Part shown: in pieces, positions 51,849-62,100 of the stretch
Numbering within the stretch: position 1 is the first letter of the stretch
How the letters are laid out: each line of letters starts with the position of its first letter
Source: Bacteroidia bacterium
Lineage (GTDB): Bacteria > Bacteroidota > Bacteroidia > Flavobacteriales_E > Vicingaceae
Assembly (NCBI GenBank): GCA_030433355.1
Contig: JAUIMG010000005.1
Coordinates: forward strand, 62,001-126,000
Direction: 5' to 3'
DNA length: 64,000 nt
Position numbers and translations under genes: made by a program
The notes under the pieces: model-generated
What the model was told of the DNA's origin: nothing
The model's input: the letters and a program-made list of their open reading frames with translations, nothing else
The model's database searches: none

Positions 51849-53387
51849 ATGTCTGAAAAGGTAAGAGTAAGGTTTGCGCCAAGTCCAACGGGTCCGTTAC
51901 ATATGGGAGGGGTTAGAACAGCTTTGTACAACTATTTATTTGCAAAAAAACATCAGGGTACATTTCTATTAAGAATAGAAGATACAGACCAAACGAGGTT
52001 TGTAGAGGGTGCCGAAAAATATATTCAAGATTCTTTAGAGTGGTGTGGAATAAAGGTTGATGAAGGTCAAGGAATAGGAGGAGAATATGGGCCTTACAAG
52101 CAATCTGAAAGAAAAGAACAAGATTTATATAGAAAGTATGCTGAGCAATTAGTTGCAGAAGATAAGGCGTATTATGCATTTGATACTGCCGAAGAGTTAG
52201 AGCAGATGCGGGAGGATCTTAAAAAGGCAGGAGTTGCTGCGCCACAGTATAATTCAATTACAAGAAGTAGAATGAAAAATTCTATTTCACTTTCTAAAGA
52301 AGAAGTAGATAAGAGGATGGCTGCAGGAGAGCCATATGTGATTAGAATTAAGATTCCTAGAAATGAAGAAATAAAGTTTCAAGATATTATTCGTGGTTGG
52401 GTTTTAGTTCACTCATCAAATTTGGATGATAAGGTTTTATATAAGTCGGATGGAATGCCTACTTATCATTTGGCAAATATTGTAGATGATCACCTAATGA
52501 AGATTACTCACGTTATTCGAGGCGAGGAATGGCTTCCTTCAGCTCCATTGCATGTTTATTTATACGAGGCGTTTGGCTGGCAAGAAACTATGCCAAAGTT
52601 TGCACATTTACCCTTATTATTAAAACCAGATGGCAATGGAAAGCTTAGCAAAAGAGATGGCGATCGTTTAGGTTTCCCCGTTTTTCCTTTAGAATGGAAA
52701 GATCCACAAAGCGGGGAAATCTCATCAGGATATAGAGAGAAAGGATACTTCCCTGAGGCATTTATAAATATTTTGTCTTTGTTAGGTTGGAATCCAGGAA
52801 CAAATCAAGAGGTTTTCTCTATGGAGGAACTAATTGAGGCTTTTTCTTTAGAAAGAGTTGGAAAAGCAGGAGCCAAGTACGACCCGGAAAAAGCAAAGTG
52901 GTTTAATCAGCAATATTTAAGGTCAAAACAAGATAGCGAGCTTGCAAAAGCTCTAAGACAAAAAGAAGGTTTGCCATTTGACCTCAGCAAAATCAGCGAT
53001 TCTTTTCTAGAATCAGTTTGCTCTTTAATGAAAGAAAGAGCTACTTTCTTAGAAGATTTGATAAACGATGGAAACTATTTTTTTACTGCACCTGAAAGCT
53101 TTGATGAAAAAACAGTTAAGAAAAAATGGAAAGAAGAAAGCGCTACTTTGATGAAAGAATGGAGTATTGACCTATCTCAGCTTGCTTCTTTTCAGGCCGA
53201 AGAAATCGAGAAGGCATTCAAGCAATTTCTAGAGCAAAAGGGAATGGGAATTGGGGCTGTTTTGCCATTATTTCGCTTATTAGTTACCGGTAAAGGAATG
53301 GGACCATCCATGTTTTCTATTGCAGAATTATTAGGGAAAGAAGAATGCATATTTCGCATGAATACAGGGATTGAAAAACTAGCTTGA
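51849..53387 (+). CDS. gltX: Glutamyl-tRNA synthetase
   Basis: A 512-aa class I synthetase. The HIGH-type motif is RFAPSPTGPLHMGGVRTALY near the N-terminus, and the KMSKS-type motif is GKLSKRDGD near residue 268. The catalytic core includes LLRIEDTDQTR and HVIRGEEWLPSAPLHVYLY, followed by an insertion WKDPQSGEISSGYREKGYFP and the C-terminal anticodon-binding helical domain. It charges tRNA-Glu, and with GatCAB, whose A subunit is at 36757, probably also supplies Glu-tRNA(Gln). The ATG at 51849 (SEKVRVRFAPSPTG) was chosen because the promoter box overlaps the upstream TTG. Its TGA overlaps the folB start. Confidence 0.96.
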   Translation: MSEKVRVRFAPSPTGPLHMGGVRTALYNYLFAKKHQGTFLLRIEDTDQTRFVEGAEKYIQDSLEWCGIKVDEGQGIGGEYGPYKQSERKEQDLYRKYAEQLVAEDKAYYAFDTAEELEQMREDLKKAGVAAPQYNSITRSRMKNSISLSKEEVDKRMAAGEPYVIRIKIPRNEEIKFQDIIRGWVLVHSSNLDDKVLYKSDGMPTYHLANIVDDHLMKITHVIRGEEWLPSAPLHVYLYEAFGWQETMPKFAHLPLLLKPDGNGKLSKRDGDRLGFPVFPLEWKDPQSGEISSGYREKGYFPEAFINILSLLGWNPGTNQEVFSMEELIEAFSLERVGKAGAKYDPEKAKWFNQQYLRSKQDSELAKALRQKEGLPFDLSKISDSFLESVCSLMKERATFLEDLINDGNYFFTAPESFDEKTVKKKWKEESATLMKEWSIDLSQLASFQAEEIEKAFKQFLEQKGMGIGAVLPLFRLLVTGKGMGPSMFSIAELLGKEECIFRMNTGIEKLA

Positions 53388-53737
53388 TGTATAAAATCAT
53401 TATAGAAGATTTAAAGCTAAAAGGATTTCATGGGGTTTTTAAAGAAGAAAAGCTCATTGGAAATACTTTTATTTTCAACCTTGAGGTACAACTTCCATGG
53501 GAAGAGAGCTTGGAAAATGATAGCCTTGATGATAGCGTTGATTATTCTAAACTTATAGAGATCATTATAGAGGAGAACTCTCTGCCATCTAATTTATTAG
53601 AAAAATTAGCTCATAGAATAGTAAAAAGGATTTATAAGGAGTTTGGGGCAGTGCTAAAAGTTAAGCTTAGGTTGGCTAAGAAAACTCCTCCATTAAAAGC
53701 AGATTTAAAGTCAATTAGTGTAGAAATAGAACAATAA
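53387..53737 (+). CDS. folB: Dihydroneopterin aldolase
   Basis: A 116-aa FolB of the usual size. Recognisable blocks are IIIEDLKLKGFHGVFKEEK with the conserved GFHG motif, NTFIFNLEVQL, DDSVDYSKLIEIIIEEN and SNLLEKLAHRIVKRIYK, plus KLRLAKKTPPLKADLKSISV near the end. The enzyme cleaves 7,8-dihydroneopterin to 6-hydroxymethyl-7,8-dihydropterin and glycolaldehyde in folate synthesis. The ATG at 53387 shares a base with the gltX stop (TGATG), so it is coupled. A pabA-type gene downstream of tRNA-Cys would also serve folate. Confidence 0.93.
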   Translation: MYKIIIEDLKLKGFHGVFKEEKLIGNTFIFNLEVQLPWEESLENDSLDDSVDYSKLIEIIIEENSLPSNLLEKLAHRIVKRIYKEFGAVLKVKLRLAKKTPPLKADLKSISVEIEQ

Positions 53738-53749
53738 ATCTAAAAATCC

Positions 53750-53789
53750 TTTCAGGCTTAGACTAAATGGCTAATTTTGAGGCCTGAAA
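53750..53789. repeat. Inverted repeat around the tRNA-Cys promoter box
   Basis: TTTCAGGC at 53750-53757 and GCCTGAAA at 53782-53789 form 8-bp arms with a 24-bp spacer that contains the TAATTTTG box at 53772-53779. It may be the end of the folB transcript or a regulator site. No T run follows, so a terminator role is weak. Confidence 0.35.
53772..53779 (+). promoter_or_regulatory. Promoter -7 box of tRNA-Cys
   Basis: TAATTTTG matches TAnnTTTG and lies 12 bp before the tRNA 5' end. The spacing is suitable for a short leader. Confidence 0.5.
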
Positions 53790-53791
53790 AA

Positions 53792-53865
53792 GGTCACGTG
53801 GCCGAGTGGCTAGGCAGTGGTCTGCAAAACCATCCACAGCGGTTCGAATCCGCTCGTGACCTCCA
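53792..53865 (+). tRNA. tRNA-Cys (anticodon GCA)
   Basis: A cloverleaf with acceptor stem GGTCACG/CGTGACC, discriminator T at 53862 and an encoded CCA at 53863-53865. The anticodon stem GTGGT/ACCAT carries loop CTGCAAA, giving anticodon GCA. The T arm is GCGG TTCGAAT CCGC. The encoded CCA contrasts with the tRNA-Arg of this window, which lacks it. An intrinsic terminator starts 2 bp after the CCA. Confidence 0.96.
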
Positions 53866-53866
53866 T

Positions 53867-53895
53867 TCCTCTCCATATATTGGAGAGGATTTTTT
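53867..53895 (+). terminator. Intrinsic terminator after tRNA-Cys
   Basis: A perfect 9-bp stem, TCCTCTCCA at 53867-53875 and TGGAGAGGA at 53881-53889, with loop TATAT and a T run from 53890. It ends the tRNA transcript only about 8 bp before the ATG of the pabA/trpG gene at 53903. Confidence 0.9.
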
Positions 53896-53902
53896 CTTTT
53901 CA

Positions 53903-54481
53903 ATGAAGCCGATTTTATTAGTTGACAACTACGATTCTTTTACCTTCAACTTGCTGCACTATTTAGAAGCTGAAGGGAATAGAGACATTTTGGTAATAAA
54001 GAATGATAAATTAAAGTCATTAAACATGGATGATTTTGATGGTGTTGTTATTTCTCCAGGCCCAGGTTTACCCGAAGAATCCAATGATTTACTTTCTTTT
54101 ATTGAAAGTATAAAGCATAATAAGAAGGTTTTGGGAATCTGTTTAGGTCTTCAAGCTATCGCAATTAGCTTTGGAATGAGCCTGAAAAACCTAGAAAAAG
54201 TTGTTCATGGCCAATCAAAAGAAATGCTTATTCTGAGTCAAGAGTCAATACTTTTTGAAAATATTCCTAAAAGCACCAAAGTAGGCAGATATCATTCTTG
54301 GGTAATCGATCAAACTAATTTTAAGTCAGAATTTTTAATTACTGCTGAAGATAGCGCTGGAAATATTATGGCCATTGAGCATAAAACACTACCCATTCAC
54401 GCAGTGCAATTTCATCCAGAAAGTATATTAACAGATTATGGAAGACTAATGATAAAAAACTGGTTAAAAAGCTTGAATTAG
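53903..54481 (+). CDS. pabA: Glutamine amidotransferase, aminodeoxychorismate/anthranilate synthase component II
   Basis: A 192-aa class I glutamine amidotransferase. The start block is ILLVDNYDSFTFNLLHYLEA. The oxyanion strand is VVISPGPGLP, the nucleophile C80 lies in VLGICLGLQAIA, and the catalytic His-Glu pair is in HAVQFHPESI. The enzyme supplies ammonia for p-aminobenzoate or anthranilate synthesis; sequence does not separate the two, but folB nearby and the absence of trp genes favour pabA. The ATG at 53903 was chosen. A longer frame reaching back through tRNA-Cys is an artefact. The start sits about 8 bp after a terminator, leaving no room for a promoter of its own. Confidence 0.88.
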   Translation: MKPILLVDNYDSFTFNLLHYLEAEGNRDILVIKNDKLKSLNMDDFDGVVISPGPGLPEESNDLLSFIESIKHNKKVLGICLGLQAIAISFGMSLKNLEKVVHGQSKEMLILSQESILFENIPKSTKVGRYHSWVIDQTNFKSEFLITAEDSAGNIMAIEHKTLPIHAVQFHPESILTDYGRLMIKNWLKSLN

Positions 54482-54492
54482 TTAAATGATTT

Positions 54493-56025
54493 TTAAAGAT
54501 CGAACTTAATGCCCTGGGCTAGAGGCAAATCGTTGCCATAGTTGATGGTGTTTGTTTGTCTTCTCATGTATACTTTCCAAGCATCTGAACCTGATTCTCT
54601 TCCCCCTCCTGTTTCCTTTTCACCACCAAAAGCTCCCCCAATTTCCGCACCTGATGTACCTATATTCACATTGGCGATTCCACAATCTGAACCGGCAGAG
54701 GAAAGGAATAGTTCCATTTCTTTCATACTATTTGTCATAATAGCAGAAGAAAGACCTTGAACTACACCATTTTGAAGAGCGATTGCTTCGTCTAGAGTAG
54801 AGTATTTTAATAAATAAAGTATCGGAGCAAAGGTCTCATGCTGAACAATTTCCCAATCATTTTCTACTTCTGCAATGGCTGGTTTAACATAGCAAGATGA
54901 TTTGTATGCATCGCCTTCTAATATGCCACCTTCAACAACAAACTTACCTCCTGATTTAGCTATTTGTGAAAGCGCACTTTGGTATTGTTTTACCGCATCT
55001 TTATCTATAAGCGGCCCCACATGATTACTTTCATCTAGCGGGTTGCCAATTTTTATTTGTTGATATGCATTTTTAAGGCTTTCCTTTACCTTATCGTAGA
55101 TATTTTCATGAATGATAAGTCTTCTAGTTGAAGTACATCTTTGGCCGCAAGTTCCAACAGCTCCAAAAACTAGAGCAGGAATTGCCATTTTTAAATCCGT
55201 GCTTTCTGTTATAATTACTGCATTATTTCCACCAAGTTCTAAAAGCGATTTACCTAGTCTTTTAGCTACTGCTTGTGCCACAATTTTTCCCATCCTAATT
55301 GAGCCGGTTGCAGAAATCAAAGGAATCTTAGCGCTATTTGTTAGCCATTCTCCAACTTTATAGTCTCCATTAATAAGACAACTGATACCTTCCGGTAAAT
55401 TATTTTCTTCAAGAACTTCTGCAATAATTTTCTGACAAGCAATCCCGCAAAGTGGAGCTTTCTCAGATGGTTTCCAAATACAAACATCACCACATACCCA
55501 GGCTAGTGCAGTATTCCAGCACCATACAGCTACCGGAAAGTTAAAAGCAGAGATGATCCCAACTATACCCAACGGGTGATATTGCTCGTACATTCTATGG
55601 TTTGGACGCTCAGAGTGCATGGTTAATCCGTGTAATTGTCGAGAAAGACCTACTGCAAAATCACATATATCTATCATTTCCTGAACTTCTCCAAGTCCTT
55701 CTTGATAAGATTTTCCCATTTCTAAAGAAACCAAAGCACCTAATGTATCTTTCTTCTCTCTTAATTTTTCTCCAAATTGTCTAACAATCTCACCTCTTTT
55801 AGGTGCTGGTAATTTTCTCCAGCTTTGAAAGGCATTTTCAGCGGTTTTAACTACGGTGTTAAAATCTTCTAAAGTAGTATAGGACACTTTTGCCAAATCA
55901 CTACCATCAATTGGAGTAGAGGAAACTATATGATCATTGGAATCATACCATTTTAAACCTGTTGAGGTTCCTTGGTTTTTTTCCTGAATTTTTAAGTCTT
56001 TGAGAATCTGATTGATGCTTTGCAT
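54493..56025 (-). CDS. amaB: ALDH7-family aldehyde dehydrogenase (aminoadipate-semialdehyde type)
   Basis: A 510-aa NAD-dependent aldehyde dehydrogenase closely resembling ALDH7A1/AmaB. It has the PAPKRGEIVRQFGEKLREKK start block, LEMGKSYQEGLGEVQEMIDI, SAFNFPVAVWCWNTALAWVC, LELGGNNAVI with its catalytic Glu, and catalytic C297 in GTCGQRCTSTRR. It ends with GGAFGGEKETGGGRESGSDA and LPLAQGIKF, diagnostic of this family. It oxidises alpha-aminoadipate semialdehyde (or its cyclic piperideine form) to aminoadipate in lysine catabolism, though other aldehydes may serve. No other lysine-degradation gene is nearby. Its 3' end comes within 12 bp of the pabA stop (convergent). Confidence 0.9.
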   Translation of the reverse strand: MQSINQILKDLKIQEKNQGTSTGLKWYDSNDHIVSSTPIDGSDLAKVSYTTLEDFNTVVKTAENAFQSWRKLPAPKRGEIVRQFGEKLREKKDTLGALVSLEMGKSYQEGLGEVQEMIDICDFAVGLSRQLHGLTMHSERPNHRMYEQYHPLGIVGIISAFNFPVAVWCWNTALAWVCGDVCIWKPSEKAPLCGIACQKIIAEVLEENNLPEGISCLINGDYKVGEWLTNSAKIPLISATGSIRMGKIVAQAVAKRLGKSLLELGGNNAVIITESTDLKMAIPALVFGAVGTCGQRCTSTRRLIIHENIYDKVKESLKNAYQQIKIGNPLDESNHVGPLIDKDAVKQYQSALSQIAKSGGKFVVEGGILEGDAYKSSCYVKPAIAEVENDWEIVQHETFAPILYLLKYSTLDEAIALQNGVVQGLSSAIMTNSMKEMELFLSSAGSDCGIANVNIGTSGAEIGGAFGGEKETGGGRESGSDAWKVYMRRQTNTINYGNDLPLAQGIKFDL

Positions 56026-56161
56026 AGAATATCTTTTAATTTACCACAAATGTCACAATTATAATACACATAGAAAATGATGCTGACTTGTAAATAATCC
56101 TTGAATTGTATTATGTTTCTGTTAAATATTAGTAAGACTTAAAAGTATTATCGAATAACTT

Positions 56162-56184
56162 TATATTTGTTAGTTGGTACTAAC
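56162..56184 (+). promoter_or_regulatory. Candidate promoter and leader hairpin of the giant surface-protein gene
   Basis: TATATTTG at 56162-56169 matches TAnnTTTG, 24 bp upstream of the ATG at 56194. Immediately after it, GTTAGT-TGGT-ACTAAC (56169-56184) can form a 6-bp hairpin in the predicted short leader. The rest of the 168-bp gap to the leftward dehydrogenase gene shows nothing else clear. Confidence 0.45.
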
Positions 56185-56193
56185 TGCCTTAAT

Positions 56194-59100
56194 ATGAAAT
56201 TACTAACTAACTACCTCAGTTTCTTACTGATATTTCTATATTCATTTTTTACTGTTTCAGGACAGTGCACGATTGAGTTTCAGACAACAAATGTAAATTG
56301 CTTTGGCTTAAGCGATGGTGCTCTTTCTGCACATATCTCAGATAATCATTTTATAGAAACTGCAGGAAGATCCACTAAAAGCTTAGCTGGAGCTTCTGGA
56401 GATTATTTCGATTATAGAAATGGGCATAGATTTAGTGTTATTGGAGATACGGTTCAAATTGATTCAGTAACCGTTTACCCTAATGGTTCGGGAACTATTC
56501 AAATCAACATTAGAAATTCTTCTGATGTTGTTATTTATTCTTCACCTTCAAAAGCATTTTCAAATGCTACAGGCTTAGCAAGTAAAATTTACGTAGGGGC
56601 AAAGCTAAGCCCAGGAACAAATTATGTTATGGATGCAGAAGGGTCTACAATTTTTAGAATGTGGGCAGACGTGGCAACTTTTCCTGCATATCCAATTAAC
56701 TCTCCATCAGGAGCACTAAGAATTACCTCTGCTTGGATTGGAGCAACCAACCAAGTTGCGGTCAATAACTTTTATTTTTACTATGACTGGGACATAACTG
56801 TATTTCCAACAGAAACTTTCACTTGGTCTAATGCTGCTACAACTAAAACAATTAATAGCTTACTCCCAGGAAGTTATAGTGTAACTATTGCGGATAATTA
56901 TGGTTGTTCTTTTGAATTTGCTTCAGCAAATGTGTATGAGCCAACAGAAGTAGAAGCTAATCCTTTAGTGGAAGCATTTGTTGATTGTTACGGAGTGAAT
57001 AATGGGATGCTTACTGCTAATCCAAGTGGGGGAGAAATTAACTATACGAATATTGGAAGAACTCAAGCCATTGATGGTTCCTTTCTTGCAAACTACACCG
57101 AAGGAGTAACTTTTAATGTAAACAGTGATAGTCTTACAATAAATAGTGTTGAGGTTTATCCAGAAGGGAACGGAATTGTTGTAGCAAATATTTTTGATTC
57201 ATCTAACACTTTAATTAGTAGTCATAGTATAAATGTTAGCTTTCCTCTAGGCCCAGTAGTTTTACCAATAGGAACTACATTAGGAAGAGGAAATAATTAT
57301 TATATGAATGCTGTAGGTACCTCCTTAATTGGTGGTCAAAATAATGCGCTTTATAGAAGTAATACAAATTCAAATTACCCATATACAACACCCGGAAGGG
57401 CATTAGAAATAACAAACTCTATTATTCAATATTCAAATCCTGTATTTTATTATTATTTCTATTCTTGGGATGTAACTGAAAAAGAAACTTATTTAATTAA
57501 TTGGTCAAATTCAGCAACTACAGATACCATTTCAAACTTGAGCCCTGGTGCTTACGGTGTGACTGTCACAACTGCAAGTGGTTGTCAATCTGATGAATCA
57601 ATTGTACTTGAAACCCCTTTTTATCCTGAATTATCTGCCAAAGGCTCTATTATTTATGATCAGGTTTTTGAGAATGGAATTACGTATTGTGCAGAAGACA
57701 AACCATTTGAGGCATGGGATCCATTTCGATCTTCCTTAGATACAAACAATATTGACTTTGCTTCAATTCATGCTTCTGGTTCATTAAGTGCACCTATTTT
57801 AGAATGTTTAGATCCGGATAAAGTTAAATTAATTGCAGCTGCGTTAAATAACGGCACAGATACAATTATTGATTGTAATGGGTTAAAATGGAGTATTGGT
57901 TCTGGATGTTCTACAGGCTGTGGAGACCCTGCTGCCGTTGCTATTTCAGTAGATCCAACTAGTACAAATACTTGCTCTTGTTTTCCTGATTTTATATTAA
58001 GGCCAAAAATTGGCAATACTGCTTGGGGTGGTTACAATACAGTAGGAAACAATTGCAATCCGGTGAGTCAGTCTTTAAGACTAGAGTTTAAAGTATACAA
58101 TTCGAATATTATTGACAGTATTTGTTTTGCCGCTGGGAACGGCCAAATTATCCCAAATGTAAGGGGAGGAGATGATTTTTCAGCGTATCAATTTGCTTGG
58201 TCAAATACTTCTACAAGCTCTTCCTTAACTAATCTTTCTTCAGGTACATATAGTGTAACAATTACAGATGCTTCAGGGTGCACAGATACTGCTTCTTATT
58301 CTATTGCAGAGGCGGATAGTTTAGGACTTTCTATAACAGTAACTAATGCTAGTTCTGCTGTAGCAAATGATGGACAGCTAGTACCAACTGTTACTGGGGG
58401 GTTTCCTCCATATACTTTCAACTGGAGTAATGCCATTACGGATTCATTAAATGGTTCTTTAGGAACTGGAGATTATACCTTAACTCTAACGGATGCTATT
58501 AATTGTTCCATCATTCAAACAGAGAGAATTGCTTTTGTTCAAAATGGACTGTTAGCCGGTTTGACCGAACTACCGGGATCTGCAAATGCTTTAAATTTTG
58601 ATGGGATTGATGATTATGTTAGGATGCCAATTACCATAAACCCTTCAATTTCCAATTTTACAGCTGAACTTTGGTTTAATACCGATACTTCTGGTGGAGT
58701 TAATAGAATTTTATTGAGTCAAGCAAATGGTTCAGGTAATGGGAGAGATTTGCTTTACATTAGAGTAACTTCTCGTCTCGCAACTTTTTTAGGCGGAGCC
58801 GCAATGCAAGGCACAGAAATTATTGATGCCGGTAAATGGTATCACGCCGCTATAACTTGGGATGGCAGTACAGTAAGCACATATTTAAATGGTTCTTTAC
58901 AAAATTCTTCCGCTATTACTCCTTCTAGTGCAGATGGAGATTGGATATTGGGGAATAATAATTTATCTGGAGGAAGATTTTCTGGATCTCGAGATGAGAT
59001 TCGAATTTGGGATGAAGCGCTAACAGCAATAGAAATTAAAGAGTGGATGTCTAAAAAAGTAAATAGTTCACATCCATCTTTTGCTAATCTTCGAGCATAT

Positions 59101-62100
59101 TACCAGTGTGATCAAAGTTCTGGAACTACACTGATTGATGCTACCGGAAATAATGATGGAGTTTTAGCCAATATGGATGCGGTTGCTTCATGGAGTTTGT
59201 CAGGTGCACCAATTGGAGACGAATCTGTTTGCGCATATCCAGCCATCCCACTTAGAGATACTTTACCAAATGGTAACATCATTATTGTAGAAAATTTTCA
59301 AGGATCACCTGATGGTGTTCAACTATATCAAGTTTTAGATACGGCTCAGTTTTCTTCATTTCCATCTGAAGCTGCTTTTGTTGACACCCTTTCTTATTTT
59401 GGAGTAAAAATTTACAACGGCACTTCTTACGATGTTAAAATTGATTATAGTAATAATCCAAACTTCAATGGAGATCCATTTGAGGATAGAATAAGAGTAT
59501 TTAAAAGAGAAAGTGGAGCTGATGGTGATTGGGAACCTGCTACAGGATTTTTTAGCGTAGATACTGATAATAATATCATTAGTATTAATAATCAATCTGG
59601 AACAGAGTTTGTAATCGGATTTTCAGTAGCGACATATCCAGAAGAACCGGGATCAGGATATACTTTGCAATTTGATGGAGGGAGTGATATTTTTATTCCA
59701 AATAGCCTAGAAATTACTAATATCACGGATTACACCTATAGTTCTTGGATCAAGATAGATAACAATAGCCTTAATCCTATTTTCTCAAAATATTTAAGTG
59801 GCAATTTAGATATTGAATTTTACCACACAAGCTCAGCCTTACGAATAGAGCATAATAATGGTAATGGTGGGACTTTTGGCGCTGTTTCTGCTCCTGTATT
59901 ACCTTTAAATGAATGGGTTCATTTAGCTATCACATATTCATCAGGTGCGATTAGAGTTTATGTTAATGGAGAATTAACTTTTTCTTCTGGAATTGTTGCT
60001 CCTCTTCAAAGTGCTTATGATATTATTTTAGGCTCCTCTGCAACTTTACCGCCTCAATTTAATGGTCAAATGGATGAGGTTAGAATTTGGAATACTTCAC
60101 TAACTCAGCCTTTGATTAGAGAATGGATGAACAAAAAGTTAAACTCTACGCATCCTAATTTTGCCAATGTGGTGGCTTATTACCGATTTGATGAGAACCA
60201 AGGGGGGATGCTTATTGACTTGGTAAATGGAAATGACGGCACTTTAAATGGAGGTTTTAATGCAACTAGTTGGCAAAGGTCAGGTGCAGCATTAGGAGAC
60301 ACCTCTGTTATTGCAGCACCTGCAGCACCAATCAATATTACCATGGACAATGGTTTGGCCATTTCAGTAACAGATTTTGATAGTCCTGCTGATGCTATTT
60401 CTTTATATAAAGTTGAGGATACCGCTTTAGTCTCAACAATACCAACTCAAATTGATACGATTGACGATCGTTCCTATTTTGGCGTGAAGTTAGTAGGAGG
60501 AGGAACTTATAATATAGAAATAGATTATAGTGCTAATCCAACTTTTGCTTCTGCAATTAGAGAACGAAACATTCGAGTTTTAAAAAGAGATAATGGAGCA
60601 GATGGTACATGGGAACAAGCAATTAGTCGAATTTTTGTTGATATACCTAGCAATAGAATAAAGATTCCAGGTCAATCGGGAACCGAATATGTTTTGGGCT
60701 TTTCTAATGTTACTTATCCTGACCAGATTGGGTCTGGTTATGCCTTAAATTTAGATGGAGGAAATGAATTGATACAGTTTCCTAGAAGCCCTGAAATGGA
60801 TAATTTAAATAACTATACTTACTCAGCTTGGGTAAATTTTGACAATACTAATATCAATCCAATTTTTTCTAAAAGAGATCCAGCAGCAGCAGATATCGAT
60901 ATTTATCATGGAGTCTCTGGTTTAGTTGTTTCCCACAATGTAGGAAATGGAGGGACTTATAACTTTACAGTTGGTCCGGTCATTCCAATTAATGAATGGA
61001 ATCATGTAGCAGTTGTTCATAATTCTGGTTTAGTAAGAGTGTTTCTTAATGGAGAATTAGCACATACAGATATATTGCCAATTCCTTTACAAAGTAATTT
61101 CCCCTTCGATATTGGGACAACACGGCTTAATGCTAGTCAGTTGAATGGACAGATAGATGAAGTTAGAATTTGGAATACTCCATTAACTCAAAATTTGATT
61201 CGAGAATGGATGTGCAGAAAGCTAACTGCTAGGCATGATTCAATCAATAATTTGATTGCTTATTATCGTTTCGATGAGGCTCAAGGAGATACCCTATATG
61301 ATCTTGCAAGAGGTAATAATGGAGAGTTAATTAATATGGAAGCGGCAGATTGGCAGTTGTCAGGTGCAGCCTTAGGAGATACCTCTATATTTTCTTATCC
61401 TTCTGGTCCTTTAACTTATGTTTTCCCAAATAATGACAGTATTTCAATTACTAGCGGGGAGCAGTTATATATTGTTAGAGATACTGCCAATAATATGAAT
61501 GTTCCAAATGGATTAGATAGTTTATTAGCACCACCTTATTTTGGAATTTTTACTACAAATCCTGCGGTACAAAACGATATTTTCGTATACTACGGCAATA
61601 GAGGAATTGCTAATGATTATGAAATAAACCTAGCAAAGCGAACTGATAATAGCGATCTAAGTTGGAGTCAGTTTGATTTATCTTTGAGACAAGCGGCACC
61701 TGCCGTAAACGCTTTTGCTGCCTTTGATCAGGATGGGAGAGGGGAATACATGTTAGCCACCGGTGCGAACAATGCTTTATTTTTTGATGGGATAAACGAT
61801 GAATTTACAGTACCAAATGATGCTGTATTAGATATAGCTTCCAATTTCACCATTTCCTTTTGGATTAATCCAACTACTAATCTAGGCCCTGCTCAATATG
61901 TTCTGAGTAAGCCTTTTAGTTATAGCATTGTTTATGAAAATACAAATGATAATATAGAATTTTTTGCAGAAGGTTTTACAGGTAGCGCACCTTCTAACAC
62001 TCAAATCCCAATAATTGCAGGTCAATGGCAATTTATTGCATATACCTATGATGGGGCTAATTTAAGAGGTTACTTGAATGATTCTTTGGTAGTTGATGAA

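Noticed and set aside
53794-53799. CACGTG within tRNA-Cys as a third parS site
   Set aside because: It belongs to the acceptor region of the tRNA, and the flanks do not fit TGTTNCACGTGAAACA.
53777-53902. N-terminal extension of the pabA frame through the tRNA-Cys gene
   Set aside because: The extension is encoded by the tRNA and its terminator; the family start is the ATG at 53903.
57768-60362. Leftward open frames within the giant gene region
   Set aside because: They are short, lie opposite a continuous protein with recognisable repeats, and have no family features.
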